Below, in pieces: positions 33,239 to 42,606 of a DNA stretch of 64,000 bases. The position numbers and the translations under genes are program-made. The stretch is taken from positions 27,289,516 to 27,353,515 of the forward strand of contig NC_057766.1 in the NCBI RefSeq assembly GCF_010389155.1, read 5' to 3'. Every line of letters begins with the position of its first letter. Position 1 is the stretch's first letter. The notes beneath the pieces are model-generated. The model saw only the letters and a program-made list of their open reading frames with translations. It had not been told where the DNA came from and searched no databases. This stretch comes from Erigeron canadensis. Taxonomy: Eukaryota > Streptophyta > Magnoliopsida > Asterales > Asteraceae.

Positions 33239-34378
33239 TCATCTTCTCTTTGGCAGTCTTTCTTCCTCTTCTTCATCTTCCGAGTCCTCAACAACATTAA
33301 CCAGGACTTCAGAAGGACCAACATCAACATCAACTGGAGCAGAGGTAGAAGTAGAGACTCCAGTAGATGTAGAAACAAGATTTGCGGGATCATCAACATC
33401 TTGCATAAGAGCGTCCATATCTGGATCATCCTCCAGATCTCCAGCATACAGAGGAACATCATTGAGTCCCTCAAATTGATCAGCTCGTTCTTCTTGAAGA
33501 TCGTCATGAGCCTGATCATCATCACCAGCAGCAGCAACGGGTTCTTCATCCTCCCAACCTTGTCGAGGTGCAACATAGTTAGGATTAATCAAATGGCCGA
33601 ACAGAGGTGGATTATCAACCTCAATCGGAACATCTCTTCCCGACATGTGCTTCAAACTTTCAGCAAATGCCTTATAAGTAAGACGACCTAAATTGAATGT
33701 AGGACTGTCAAATGGCAAATCAGCTGCAAAGTGACGAATGATAATCATCACAAATCTTGGAAACAAGTAAAACTTCTTGTCGGTTCCAAATGATCTCATT
33801 TGCCTTTCAAAATTATCAAAAATGTACTGAGAAAAGTTGTATGGCTTGTTCAGTACCAAAGCAACCAACTGAGATGCATTCTGGATGTTCATCTGATCAT
33901 GACCCGTACTCCGATGACTCATCGACCTCAACAAATAGTAAGCAAGGAGCTTCCATTTGCCGCGAATATTCTTCCTAAAGTATGGGTGTGTAATATTACC
34001 AGCATAACCCATACGACGTAGACCACCGTCACATAATTCTTCTGTAAACTCAGTAGGACCTTGCTCCATGTCATCAACACCTAAGTGTAAAATAGTCCTC
34101 AAGTCTCCAGCTGAGAACGAAATAGAACATCCTCCAACAGTAGTGCGAATGTACAAATGATCACCCATCTGCACTGATCGGGTTGAGTTCCAAAACTCCC
34201 GAATGAGACTTATTATCAACGGAGGATTCTCGGTCAACACAAAGTTAATGCGACAACGTGCAAGAAACTGGAGAACACCGTGAAACTCTGCAGCGTACCC
34301 CGTCTGCGTGATGCTGAGATCGAATGCAGCATTATGTTCCTTAGCGAATACACGAGTGTTATCACCTTGTCCAGCCAT
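33239..34378 (-). CDS. Element B extra ORF, first block
   Basis: 379 residues. The N-terminal 250 form an alpha-helical domain with the pattern LIREFWNSTRSVQMGDHLYI, LLRSMSHRSTGHDQMN, YNFSQYIFDNFERQM and FYLFPRFVMIIIRHF. I recall the same pattern in the accessory ORF of copia elements of Tanacetum and relatives (often misnamed in annotations). The C-terminus is acidic and ends in EEEEERLPKRR. The start MAGQGDNTRV lies downstream of an internal promoter-like module at 35093-35178. The function is unknown. Confidence 0.6.
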   Translation of the reverse strand: MAGQGDNTRVFAKEHNAAFDLSITQTGYAAEFHGVLQFLARCRINFVLTENPPLIISLIREFWNSTRSVQMGDHLYIRTTVGGCSISFSAGDLRTILHLGVDDMEQGPTEFTEELCDGGLRRMGYAGNITHPYFRKNIRGKWKLLAYYLLRSMSHRSTGHDQMNIQNASQLVALVLNKPYNFSQYIFDNFERQMRSFGTDKKFYLFPRFVMIIIRHFAADLPFDSPTFNLGRLTYKAFAESLKHMSGRDVPIEVDNPPLFGHLINPNYVAPRQGWEDEEPVAAAGDDDQAHDDLQEERADQFEGLNDVPLYAGDLEDDPDMDALMQDVDDPANLVSTSTGVSTSTSAPVDVDVGPSEVLVNVVEDSEDEEEEERLPKRR

Positions 34379-36869
34379 ACTTGCACAAAAACAGACAAAA
34401 ACGACAAGAAAAACAATGTTAGAATAAACGAAAACTAAAAATTAGGGTTTTGACTTTCTGCTTCGTGATGACGTCATCACGAGGAGGATTTCCCTCGTCG
34501 TGATGTTAGCACGAGACACTATGAACCCAGAAACACGAAGATCAAAAACATCTCCATATGATGTTAAAATCGATCAAAAACATCATCGTGGACTTGTTTA
34601 TGGTTCGTGTATGCCCAGAAAACAAAATCGAAAATGAATTCGATGAACACGAAGTTGATTCGTGTTCTTCGTGTGAATAGTGACCGAAACACAATTTTCT
34701 TTGATTAATCTTGATTTAACACATGTTTACTTAAAGTTTTGTTAGATTTAACATGTTTAAACATCAAATAATCCAATTTTAAGTCCAATTTAAGTCCAAA
34801 TCATCATTAATCAAGGATCAAATTTGTGGTTCGTCCTAGTTACTGTTCACGCGAGGTAAAATCAAAAATCTGGGCATTATAACGACTTGTAATCGTTCAA
34901 ATCCATAGTTAAAACATCAATAATCTATCCTAGATCATGTATTTACCAACAAACGAGGATGATTAATATGAAAAGAAGATGAAATCGATCGAAAATAGGG
35001 ACGGATGAACAGTGGCACGAGGAAGAGGTGATTCGTGTGATTTACTTTGGGTTAATTTTTGATTAAAAGTAATTAAAGAATAGTGAAACCCGTATATATA
35101 TTCGGAGCTTCGTGGGCCGGGCCGAAGAAGTCCTTTGTGGGCTTCACGCTGACGTCAGCATGAGGCATGATGACGTCAGCACGGACCAAAACGAATTTCC
35201 AGAATTTTAAATCACATAATCTCCATTCCTTAGCCAAATTTCGCAAATTTTCAGAAATTCCAAAAGCATAAACCTGTAGATACTCGTTACCAAAAACCTG
35301 TATCTACTCGAATATGCAATTAAAAATCATCCGTACTAACTTGTCATCACAATAATGTATCAAATAAATCTTACATTATTATCTTGACATTAAAATCGAT
35401 CATTTCTTCATTGATGTTTAACTCAAACAAATACAAACTTACATCAAAACACATTTAATGTATAATGTATGACATCAAATTATCATATCAACAACCTATC
35501 ACATTACATCTTAGGTTGTGATCTTGATAAAAACAAAAATAACCTATCACTATAAGTCTTAGGTTATTAAAGGAGATCATCCTTGTATCACTTGTAATCT
35601 CTGTAGAAGCAATTTCCGAACACCTTTTATTGTCCGTTGCAATGCAATTCTATGGGCTGACAAACAAGCGAAAACAATTCTGCTTTCAATTACAATAAAA
35701 AATTTTGATATCATATAAAATGAGTTTATTATCTGTAACCTGCACATTTAACAAACTTCATTAATGCATCAAAATCAACAAAATATCATCAATATGCAAA
35801 ACAACCAAAATCTTGACCTATCGATAAAATAAAATTTAAGGCAAGTCAAATCTTTATCAAGCATACTTAGCAACCAAAAACAATTGAAATCTCAAAATTC
35901 TACTTGAAATACATTCAAAAATATTTTGGCTTTTCAATTTTCAAAACATTTCATTTTCTAACTTTAAACACAAACTGACACTTATTACAAAAATAAAAAT
36001 ATAAAGAAACAAAAATAAAAATAAAAATAAAAGTAAAAATAAAAATAAACTAAGCTACTTTATTTATTTACAAGAGATTCTAAGTTTATGCAGATTAGAT
36101 CAGATTAGCATTTACATAAGTCTGCAAGTGAGAAATAATTCTCTTATTATTAGTTATGAACAGTGATTCAACCACGATTACCGGTATATTTATCCTCTTA
36201 AACACTCGGTACTTCCAGTTTCCTTTGAGTTATGACACTTTCAACATACCCTGGCCAAGGACAGTCACCATGTAACCCGAGTAGCCTAATATGCCATTGA
36301 ATAGTTTGTGAACTTATGTGACCCACATTCAGATATACTTTCGTAATCGATACAAGCACTAAGATAACAAAAATTTAACGTATATTCCAAAACATCCTTA
36401 ACAAATCATGAGACACTTTTTAGATAACTGAAATTAATTACTTTGTGATTTCACTTATATGCTTTTGCATTTCATTATTTATAAGGAACCCGTGATTTTC
36501 TATGAGACCCATGTAGCGAACTTTCTGACAACCTATCCTAAGTTGGAAGCTTTAGGTAGGCTAGGTATACAAAGACACCCCGAGGACATACTTGTCCGAA
36601 TCTCAAAGACCACATTAGCTCCTTAATTTTCATTCATTTCATTTGCATAGAAGTTTTTGCCTATACATTGAACAAATCTTATAGTAATGCTAGATCTTTC
36701 ACAAAATTTAAGGATTAGATCAATTCATTACTGAAAAGCAAGCATTCTCAGCCATATATCTGAATATGTGTCCCACAAGAACATTGTATAATTTAAGTTC
36801 AGATTTAAGGAAACCTTGCTACTTTGTGTCCACCAATATATCCCAAATTGTAATCACTGAACTAAGCAG
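34379..36869 (-). other. Element B internal region lacking pol, with promoter-like modules
   Basis: This is where protease, integrase, reverse transcriptase and RNase H would be expected in a copia element, but no frame carries their motifs. It is AT-rich with an A/T simple repeat near 36000-36050. The TGACGTCA palindromes at 34470-34477, 35150-35157 and 35171-35178 lie upstream of the extra ORF. Confidence 0.6.
35093..35178 (-). promoter_or_regulatory. Internal promoter-like module of element B
   Basis: On the minus strand CGTGCTGACGTCATCA and ATGCTGACGTCAGCGTG (two TGACGTCA palindromes 21 bp apart) are followed by GAAGCCCACAA and then TATATATA (35100-35093). The same order, CGTGCTGACGTCATCA, CTCGTGCTGACGTCAGCACG, GCCCACAAGAACCC and TATA, occurs in the element's own LTR. 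It lies upstream of the extra ORF and probably transcribes it separately. Confidence 0.55.
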
Positions 36870-38003
36870 TTATATTACGATACCAGTTCTTTGAGTGAAT
36901 CTTCTGACCTTAATAGTAAGCATAACAAGCTGCCATTGTAGATCCATTTCTTCAAAATCATCAGGATCTATTTGATTGTAATCCTCATCAATTACTGCAG
37001 GATCAGTAACCTTTCCCCCAATAAATTCTTCATGAGCATTACAAAAGGCTGAGTAAATACTCATTCTTCCTTCTGCAGAACTCATACTCATTGGCGTAGA
37101 GTGGAAAGATTGTGCATTGCTCTTAACATTTGAATTTGTATTGTCATAAGCAACATATCCGGCAATACCATCAGCATCTACTATTGGTGTAGCTTCTGCA
37201 CCACTTAGAAATGCATTATTTCCTGAGCTGGAACTTGCTAAATGAACAGACTTAGCATGATATAAGGATGGATCTTGTGTAAAATCCGAGTGAGTGTCTT
37301 TTATCCTTCTCTTCATGTCTCTGTTCTTCAGCTTGGAGACTACCTTCTCAAAATCCCATGTACTGTATTCCTGATCATCTTGAAGTTGATGAACATAATC
37401 AGTCCAAGTTTTAGGCAGTGAATCCAGAAACTTATCAACAAGCTCAGTTTGAGGATAAACAACTTCAAAGTATGACAAATTCAGTGGTCAGATGACTGAA
37501 TCGAATAATAATCTCATCAAGAAATTCCCCTTTCAGTCCATTAAAGGCTTCATATTGACGCTTGAGAAGCTTGATACGGTTTTTCTTCAAAGTTACATCG
37601 CCCTCACAATATCTTTCGAGAGCATCCCATAAATCCTTTGAAGTAGTGTACTTTTTAAACAGATGTACACTACTTGAGGCAATGCCATAGTTAGAGTAGA
37701 CAATGTTTTTCCCTCAGCAGCGTATCTTTTACGTTCTTCAATAGGCATATCAGCATAAGTATACCTACTGATTACTCCGTTCCTCTCATATGAAGGCCAA
37801 TCAAAACCTTGAGTTATTACTAGCCACGTTTCCATGTCAGTGAGACGAATGTAGTCTTCAAAACGTCTCTTCCACATCCAATAATTTTCCATACGGAAGA
37901 GCTTTGGAGGTGTATTACCCCGACCAACCTCATGATCATGCATGATCATCTGGCTGATAAGTAAGGCATTGGGTGAGTTTGCGGTAGCTGGTAAAGTTGT
38001 CAT
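36870..38003 (-). pseudogene. Copia-type gag of element B, frameshifted
   Basis: It starts MTTLPATANSPNALLISQ. The block PPKLFRMENYWMWKRRFEDY and WLVITQG is the start of a copia/UBN2-type capsid. After a frame change near 37650 come SKDLWDALERYCEGD, LLKRQYEAFNGLKGEFLDEI and FSHLTTE. After a second change near 37480 come QTELVDKFLDSLPKTWTDYV and QDDQEYSTWDFEKVVSKLK. These three blocks are the canonical order of a copia capsid. No CCHC knuckle is seen. At least two frameshifts make it non-functional. Confidence 0.75.
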
Positions 38004-38019
38004 TTCGAATGTTTTGAAT

Positions 38020-38310
38020 TCAAATAAAACGAAATAACACTAAGTTCGTGTGATACGAAGTACACGTGGCACGAAGTATATGTGGCACGAAGTGAAACAC
38101 GAAGTACACTACGCACGAAGTGAAACACAAAGTACACACGTCACGACCTAAGTCACGAAGGGTAGTTCGTGTTGATGTGGCACGAAGGGTAGTTCGTGCA
38201 GACGTGGCACGAAGTAAACACGAAGTTACTGGATGACGTAAGCACGAACATGAAGTACACCTCGTGCTGACGTAAGCACGAAGTGACACGAAGAAGATTA
38301 CGAAAATGGT
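38020..38310 (-). repeat. CACGAAGT-rich leader of element B
   Basis: Between the gag start and the primer binding site, the octamer CACGAAGT or its inverse TTCGTG recurs some 15-20 times, together with two TGACGTAA sites (about 38234 and 38267). The array reads as head-to-tail and inverted copies of GGCACGAAG and AGTTCGTG. Confidence 0.6.
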
Positions 38311-38385
38311 AAATAACACGAATTTCAACCGAATCTGCAATCAATAGCCAATCAAACGATCTTAAACCTTCTGGTAATCAACCTT

Positions 38386-38402
38386 AGGGCTCTGATACCA
38401 CT
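38386..38402 (-). promoter_or_regulatory. Primer binding site of element B (initiator tRNA-Met type)
   Basis: On the minus strand, right after the LTR end, TGGTATCAGAGCCC is complementary to the 3' end of plant initiator tRNA-Met. This fixes the minus-strand orientation and shows that 38403-39086 is the 5' LTR. Confidence 0.85.
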
Positions 38403-39086
38403 TGTAAGGTGCCCTATTGTTGCGTGGATCATAATAAGACGTGATTCGTTATGTCAAGAGTGCGAAATCCTCTTGAGATAACTAGATTGCTATTGCCTTT
38501 TGCTGATTAATAAGCAATTAACCAACCCAAGGAGATGCACAAGGCTTGTGGTTCGTGTAGGAGATCACACGAAGGAACAGATAACCTTATCTCGTAAATT
38601 CGTGAATAACTCTCAAGAATTCGTAAATCATTAACCTAATTTCGTAGATTAGGTCTTGTATTTATACTAATTGATATTGGGTTCTTGTGGGCTTAGGCCT
38701 TAATCGTGTAATTAGGCCCGAAACAATAACTAATTGATTTGCCCCGTGCTGACGTCAGCACGAGGTTCATCCTTCACACTGATGACGTCAGCACGAGGGA
38801 CGACCTTTAGTTCTTTGTTTGACTTCGTTTGGCTCGTACATAACATCCAATCATCGTTTAAGTGTTCTACGACACTTATAAACCTTGATTCTATGTTCTT
38901 GTACCTGCAAAACAATATATAACACACAAATACAATACAAAACATAAACAGATATAATATTGAAGTTCAAACGTAATCATTAAATATCAACACAAGTTCT
39001 TATTTAAATGATTACAAACAAGTTCCTAAAAACATAAACAATAATCAAATCTATGTTGCGATTGTCACAACGAATCTGCATCTACA
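38403..39086 (-). repeat. Element B 5' LTR (complete)
   Basis: 684 bp, ending TGTAAGG..TCTACA. On the minus strand the U3 part carries two TGACGTCA palindromes (38790-38783 and 38757-38750), then GTATAAATAC as TATA (38667-38658), then R-U5 to the PBS. The palindromes are typical binding sites of bZIP (TGA-type) factors, which suggests a stress- or hormone-responsive LTR. Confidence 0.8.
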
Positions 39087-39091
39087 GTAAA

Positions 39092-39346
39092 CAGCTACAG
39101 GAACTTAAGACGGGCATTAGAAGAAGTTGTAGAGTCCGGAAAGCTGGATCACCTTGTCAAGGGAATCCGCCAAGCAACCAGAATAAAAAGCGAACCGGAC
39201 AAGTCCGAAAAAACACCACTGGCACAAATCCTCACCATACGGTCCGAGGTATACAGAGACCCCCCGCAGGAGCAACTTTACCAGTTCTCACCACTAAAGG
39301 ATATCCCTTCTAGTGAGCCAATAGTGATTGAAGCCAACATCGGGCG
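39092..39346 (+). pseudogene. Gypsy gag C-terminus and protease start (element A, right part)
   Basis: The frame LRRALEEVVESGKLDHLVKG followed by IRQATRIKSE and ending SSEPIVIEANIG is the standard gag tail (after the zinc knuckle) and protease lead-in of Tat-type gypsy elements. It is cut upstream by element B and downstream by the F insertion at 39347. It cannot belong to the same open unit as the protease at 29572-29963, because that would give two proteases, so at least two elements or a rearrangement are involved. Confidence 0.65.
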
Positions 39347-40860
39347 TGATGTGTATTTTCTAGTCTTAAATTTATAAACACGAAATACCTAGCTACTGAC
39401 TACTATACACTTGCGGGCAGTGAACTCGTTCGTATGTAATATAGTTGACTTGGTAAACCGAGGTCGAACACAAGGACTCATTAAGTAATTTGTTAACAAT
39501 AAAGTGATTCAGATTGAAAAGGGGGTTTTATGGCCGAGTTGCCACATTGCAAAAAGTTAGTAGAAAAAGTTAGTAATCCCTTAGGATTAATCAAAAAGAG
39601 AATTTTGGTTGTAATTTATGAGAAAAGAGATTTAAAAGTCATCCGTCTTGACATCGCTCAACAACATGTTTGGATTGCACATTAATGAAGTACAAATTCA
39701 AATTAAGTTGATAAAGATAATCGTGACCACATAAAGACACAAACTGGTACCACCAACGTTTGTAAAATCATTTACATCACCTAATTAATTAGTTCCTTTG
39801 TAAAAGCTGGTATCACCAACGCTTAAAACAATTTCCCTAACCAACTAGTTTGTTTGACTATCGAATTAACAATTGTGTCTATGTGAAGATAACGTGGTGC
39901 CACCAACCGTTACACAACACGTTGACAAAATAACTCCTTTTATTAAAAGACATTCACTATCATACCATGAACTAATGATAATTGTTTATAGACAAACAAT
40001 TAATTGGAAATCACATATATATTCGACTAGTACCACTAACGAATAACACATATGCCACCAATGTCAAATAAAAATTAATAAAGAGTTAAATCATCAAGAT
40101 CTCGACACAACGATAATTGAAATCAACTTTGAATTATTAAATTGTACAATCCTACATATTGTATCACTACATCAAGACGGATGATAAAGAATTTAGCTAG
40201 TCATATTGAAATAAATAAAACAAACAAGAATGGAAGAAATCATTTTATACCAATTGATTGAAGAAAAATCGGTAGCAACAATGATTCTGATCCCAGACTG
40301 AAAAGATAGAAACCCTAACAGTTTGTTTGCCTTAAAAATGCTGAAACCAAGAATATTGATATGAAAAACCCTAGCTAAATTCGTCCTTAGTAATCTCTCT
40401 CAAAAACTGATCGACTGCAGAATCGAAGCTCACTATATATATGAAATCCGCGTGTAACGACTGTTAGTGGGCTAACTGGCCGTTACTTTTGTACTTCCCT
40501 TGTAACGGCTGTTACCTGGCTAACGGGCGTTACACGCCTTCAGAATTCTCACGGCCGTTATGATTCTAACTGGGCGTTACAGGGATTTTAGAAACTTCCT
40601 TAGTAACGGCCGTTAGTTGAGTAATGAGAGTTACACACTCCAGAATTCGTTTTCTTCGTCTTTCACTCGATTTCGACCGAATCCTTCTCCCGTTTCTTCC
40701 AAAAGTCATCAAAATCAACCAATTCACTCGTCTAATCAATTTCCAACCTGAAAACACTTAACACACCCTCAAAGCATCGAATGTTAGATATAAAACTATA
40801 AATATAACGAATAATTGGTCCTAAAGTCACGTGGGAAATGATATAAAATATGACACATCA
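39347..40860 (+). mobile_element. Element F: solo-LTR-like insertion, 1.5 kb
   Basis: It starts TGATGTGTATTTTC and ends ATGACACATCA, so the ends form the short TG..CA inverted repeat of LTRs. The flanks GGGCG (39342-39346) and GGGGG (40861-40865) are a near-perfect 5-bp duplication inside a protease gene. No coding sequence. It holds a series of GGTACCACCAACG-like motifs (39746 to 40063), a TATATATA at about 40434, and a cluster of GTAACGGCCGTTA palindromes (40453-40634). The truncated sequence at 29964-30066 is the start of another copy. Confidence 0.65.
40453..40634. repeat. Cluster of GTAACGGCCGTTAC-type palindromes
   Basis: Eight variants of the 14-mer GTAACGGCCGTTAC or its parts (for example 40472-40486, 40501-40515, 40520-40533, 40603-40616), spaced about 20-35 bp apart, lie just after a TATA tract in element F. 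TAACGG and CCGTTA are Myb-type core motifs; that reading is an inference. Confidence 0.7.
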
Positions 40861-41236
40861 GGGGGTCTGACAATGAGGAACGTCCAAATAGACGGTGGTA
40901 GCGAATGTGATATTCTCTACGAAAAACACTTCTCCGAGTTGCCAAGAAGCGTTAGAGAAAAGCTGCGCAAGGTGGACAGGCCATTGATATGATTTGCAGG
41001 AGAGCAGACATGGCCCATCGGAGAACTCCGGACAGAAGTCACAATCGGTGAATACCCGAACTGGAAAACACAAAAAATCACGTTTCTAGTCGTCACAGCG
41101 AACTCTGGAAATAACGCAATCCTCGGAAGAGAAGCATTGCGGCAGTTCGGGATCGTAGCATCAACGATCCACTCGCAAATAAAAGTCCAGAGTGAGGTAG
41201 GGATAACAACATTATCATCAAACCTACTAAACAAAC
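40861..41236 (+). pseudogene. Gypsy retroviral-type aspartic protease (element A, right part)
   Basis: Reads LTMRNVQIDGGSECDILYEK, then FAGEQTWPIGELRTEVTIGE, TFLVVTANSGNNAILGREAL and RQFGIVASTIHSQIK. This is the usual Tat-type order of catalytic DGGS, flap region and the ILGR block before the reverse transcriptase. A TGA interrupts the frame at about 40990 (PLI*FAGE). Reverse transcriptase should follow, but the sequence passes at about 41237 into the leader of another element (E). Confidence 0.75.
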
Positions 41237-41561
41237 GAAAGGTGCAAGGGAACAAATGGAGCCCTTCAGGTAACAAAGGAAGAGAACTCTCCACCTACTC
41301 ACCAGAAAAATGGTCCCCAGGAGCACCATCACTCGAGCGAAGAGTACGTAAACAGAGCAAAGGATCTAAGAAGAGCAAATTCAGAGGCTCAGGGAGAAAA
41401 ATGGAGGCCCGTAGAGACCTCTATTAAAAGGTAAACTCCCTAAAAAGACAAAAGGATAAGCCCGGATTAGCTACCCGGATAAGTCCCAAAGAAGAAAGCT
41501 AGAAACTAGGAACTTTACTATGTAACGTCCTCCTACCAATTATTTTTTCAATCAAATAAGG
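41237..41561 (+). mobile_element. Element E, left remaining part (gag leader)
   Basis: From GTGCAAGG on, this matches the leader of element C read on the opposite strand (STYSPEKWSPGAPSLERR here, STYSLERWPQGAPSLERR there). E therefore begins here without its 5' LTR, joined directly to A's protease. Element C interrupts E at 41562; E resumes at 46185 with CTTTCAACAAAAATTTTTAA. Confidence 0.65.
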
Positions 41562-42213
41562 TGTTTGATCAAATAATCGCACTATGGCTCAACCGGAGGT
41601 GTGAGTGGGGTTGTCGATGTTATTCGGCAATTCCCTTACGGTCAGAGGGTCGGAGACCGCTTTACGCCGGGTGGTTTTATGTCTAAGTCGATTTGTTCAA
41701 CTTAGGGTTTTGTTTAGGGTTTATTCGGAAGTCGAATAAACTATAAGTTAGGCTTTTTCTTGAATGATGTGTATTTCCGTGAGGTTTATAAGTCGATTTG
41801 TGTTTTAGGGTTTAGGAATTCGATATGTTATGAGTGAGTATGAATGAATATGCCGTGAGGCTCCTTCTTTATTTATATAGAGGGTAGATAACTTGGAGAG
41901 GAGGGTAAGAGAATTAGGGTAAATCTCTTTCTCCTTTGTAAATATCTTGTTTCCTTCTTGAGGAGATTTGTGGTAATCTTGTTACCTAATTATGTTCAAG
42001 TATATCGGAGCTTAATATATATTTAATAGATTAATTGCGGGAGGGATCTTTATCCCATCTCCTCGGAGCTGGGTATTCGTTACCTTCGGAGCTCCGGGAT
42101 GATTATGTTAATCGGAGGTTAAGCTCCGATATGTGTTTTCCTGTACAAAAGTAACTTCTTATTCTGCTTCTGCTTCGGGTACAGAGCTAAAGCTCCGTAT
42201 GGGTATATCATCA
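41562..42213 (-). repeat. Element C 3' LTR
   Basis: 652 bp, starting TGTTTGATCAAATAATCGC and ending ATCATCA when read on the plus strand. It matches 45543-46184. The LTR promoter CTATATAAATAAAGA (minus) lies near 41880. The adjoining AGCCCCCAGTCTGATGG is the inverse of the polypurine tract. Confidence 0.85.
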
Positions 42214-42230
42214 AGCCCCCAGTCTGATGG
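42214..42230 (-). promoter_or_regulatory. Polypurine tract of element C
   Basis: On the minus strand ATCAGACTGGGGGCT runs directly into the LTR start TGATGATATACC. It is identical in form to the tract before element E's 3' LTR. Confidence 0.7.
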
Positions 42231-42606
42231 GAGATTTTATCTGTAAAATATTGCATTAGACTTAACAAATCAAATAACAAAATAAGTATCGTACCTTCGA
42301 AGACAAAAGGAACGTGTTTCGTTGCTTTGCTGCTTCGTTGATCTACGAATCATAGTTTAAACCATAATGACTTTTTATCCTTTAGTAGCAACTTGTTGGC
42401 ACATCTTCTCATGGTTATTTCTCGCCGGGTACTTACCCATTATTATGACCCATGTAAATACCAATTTTATTTCCATAAAAAGGAGGGTTACTTTTTTCTT
42501 TTATGACTTTGCTCTTCGTCTTTCTTCCTTTTTCTTGCGATTCACCAGACGCTAACCAGGTATACTATCTTCCTCTTTCTTCCTTCTTTTATTTCGTTTA
42601 ATCATC

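Larger units (their letters stand above)
30067..39086 (-). mobile_element. Element B: copia-like LTR retrotransposon without pol, minus strand
   Basis: Bounded by TGTAAGG (30067) and TCTACA (39086) with the 5-bp duplication GTAAA on both sides (30062-30066, 39087-39091). On the minus strand the order is 5' LTR (39086-38403), PBS complementary to initiator tRNA-Met (TGGTATCAGAG, just inside the LTR), broken gag (about 38003-36870), 2.5 kb without coding signal, a large extra ORF in three blocks (34378-30467), and a shortened 3' LTR (30424-30067). No protease, integrase, reverse transcriptase or RNase H sequence is seen. It would depend on proteins made by a relative. Confidence 0.85.

Noticed and set aside
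33127..33978. Long open frames on both strands opposite or overlapping element B's extra ORF (for example 33167-33691 plus, 33127-33576 minus)
   Set aside because: They are mirror frames of a biased, low-complexity coding sequence, without domains or independent starts.
39746..40634. CRISPR-like spaced repeats in element F
   Set aside because: The motifs are short, degenerate and irregularly spaced, and the sequence is plant nuclear DNA within an LTR-like element.
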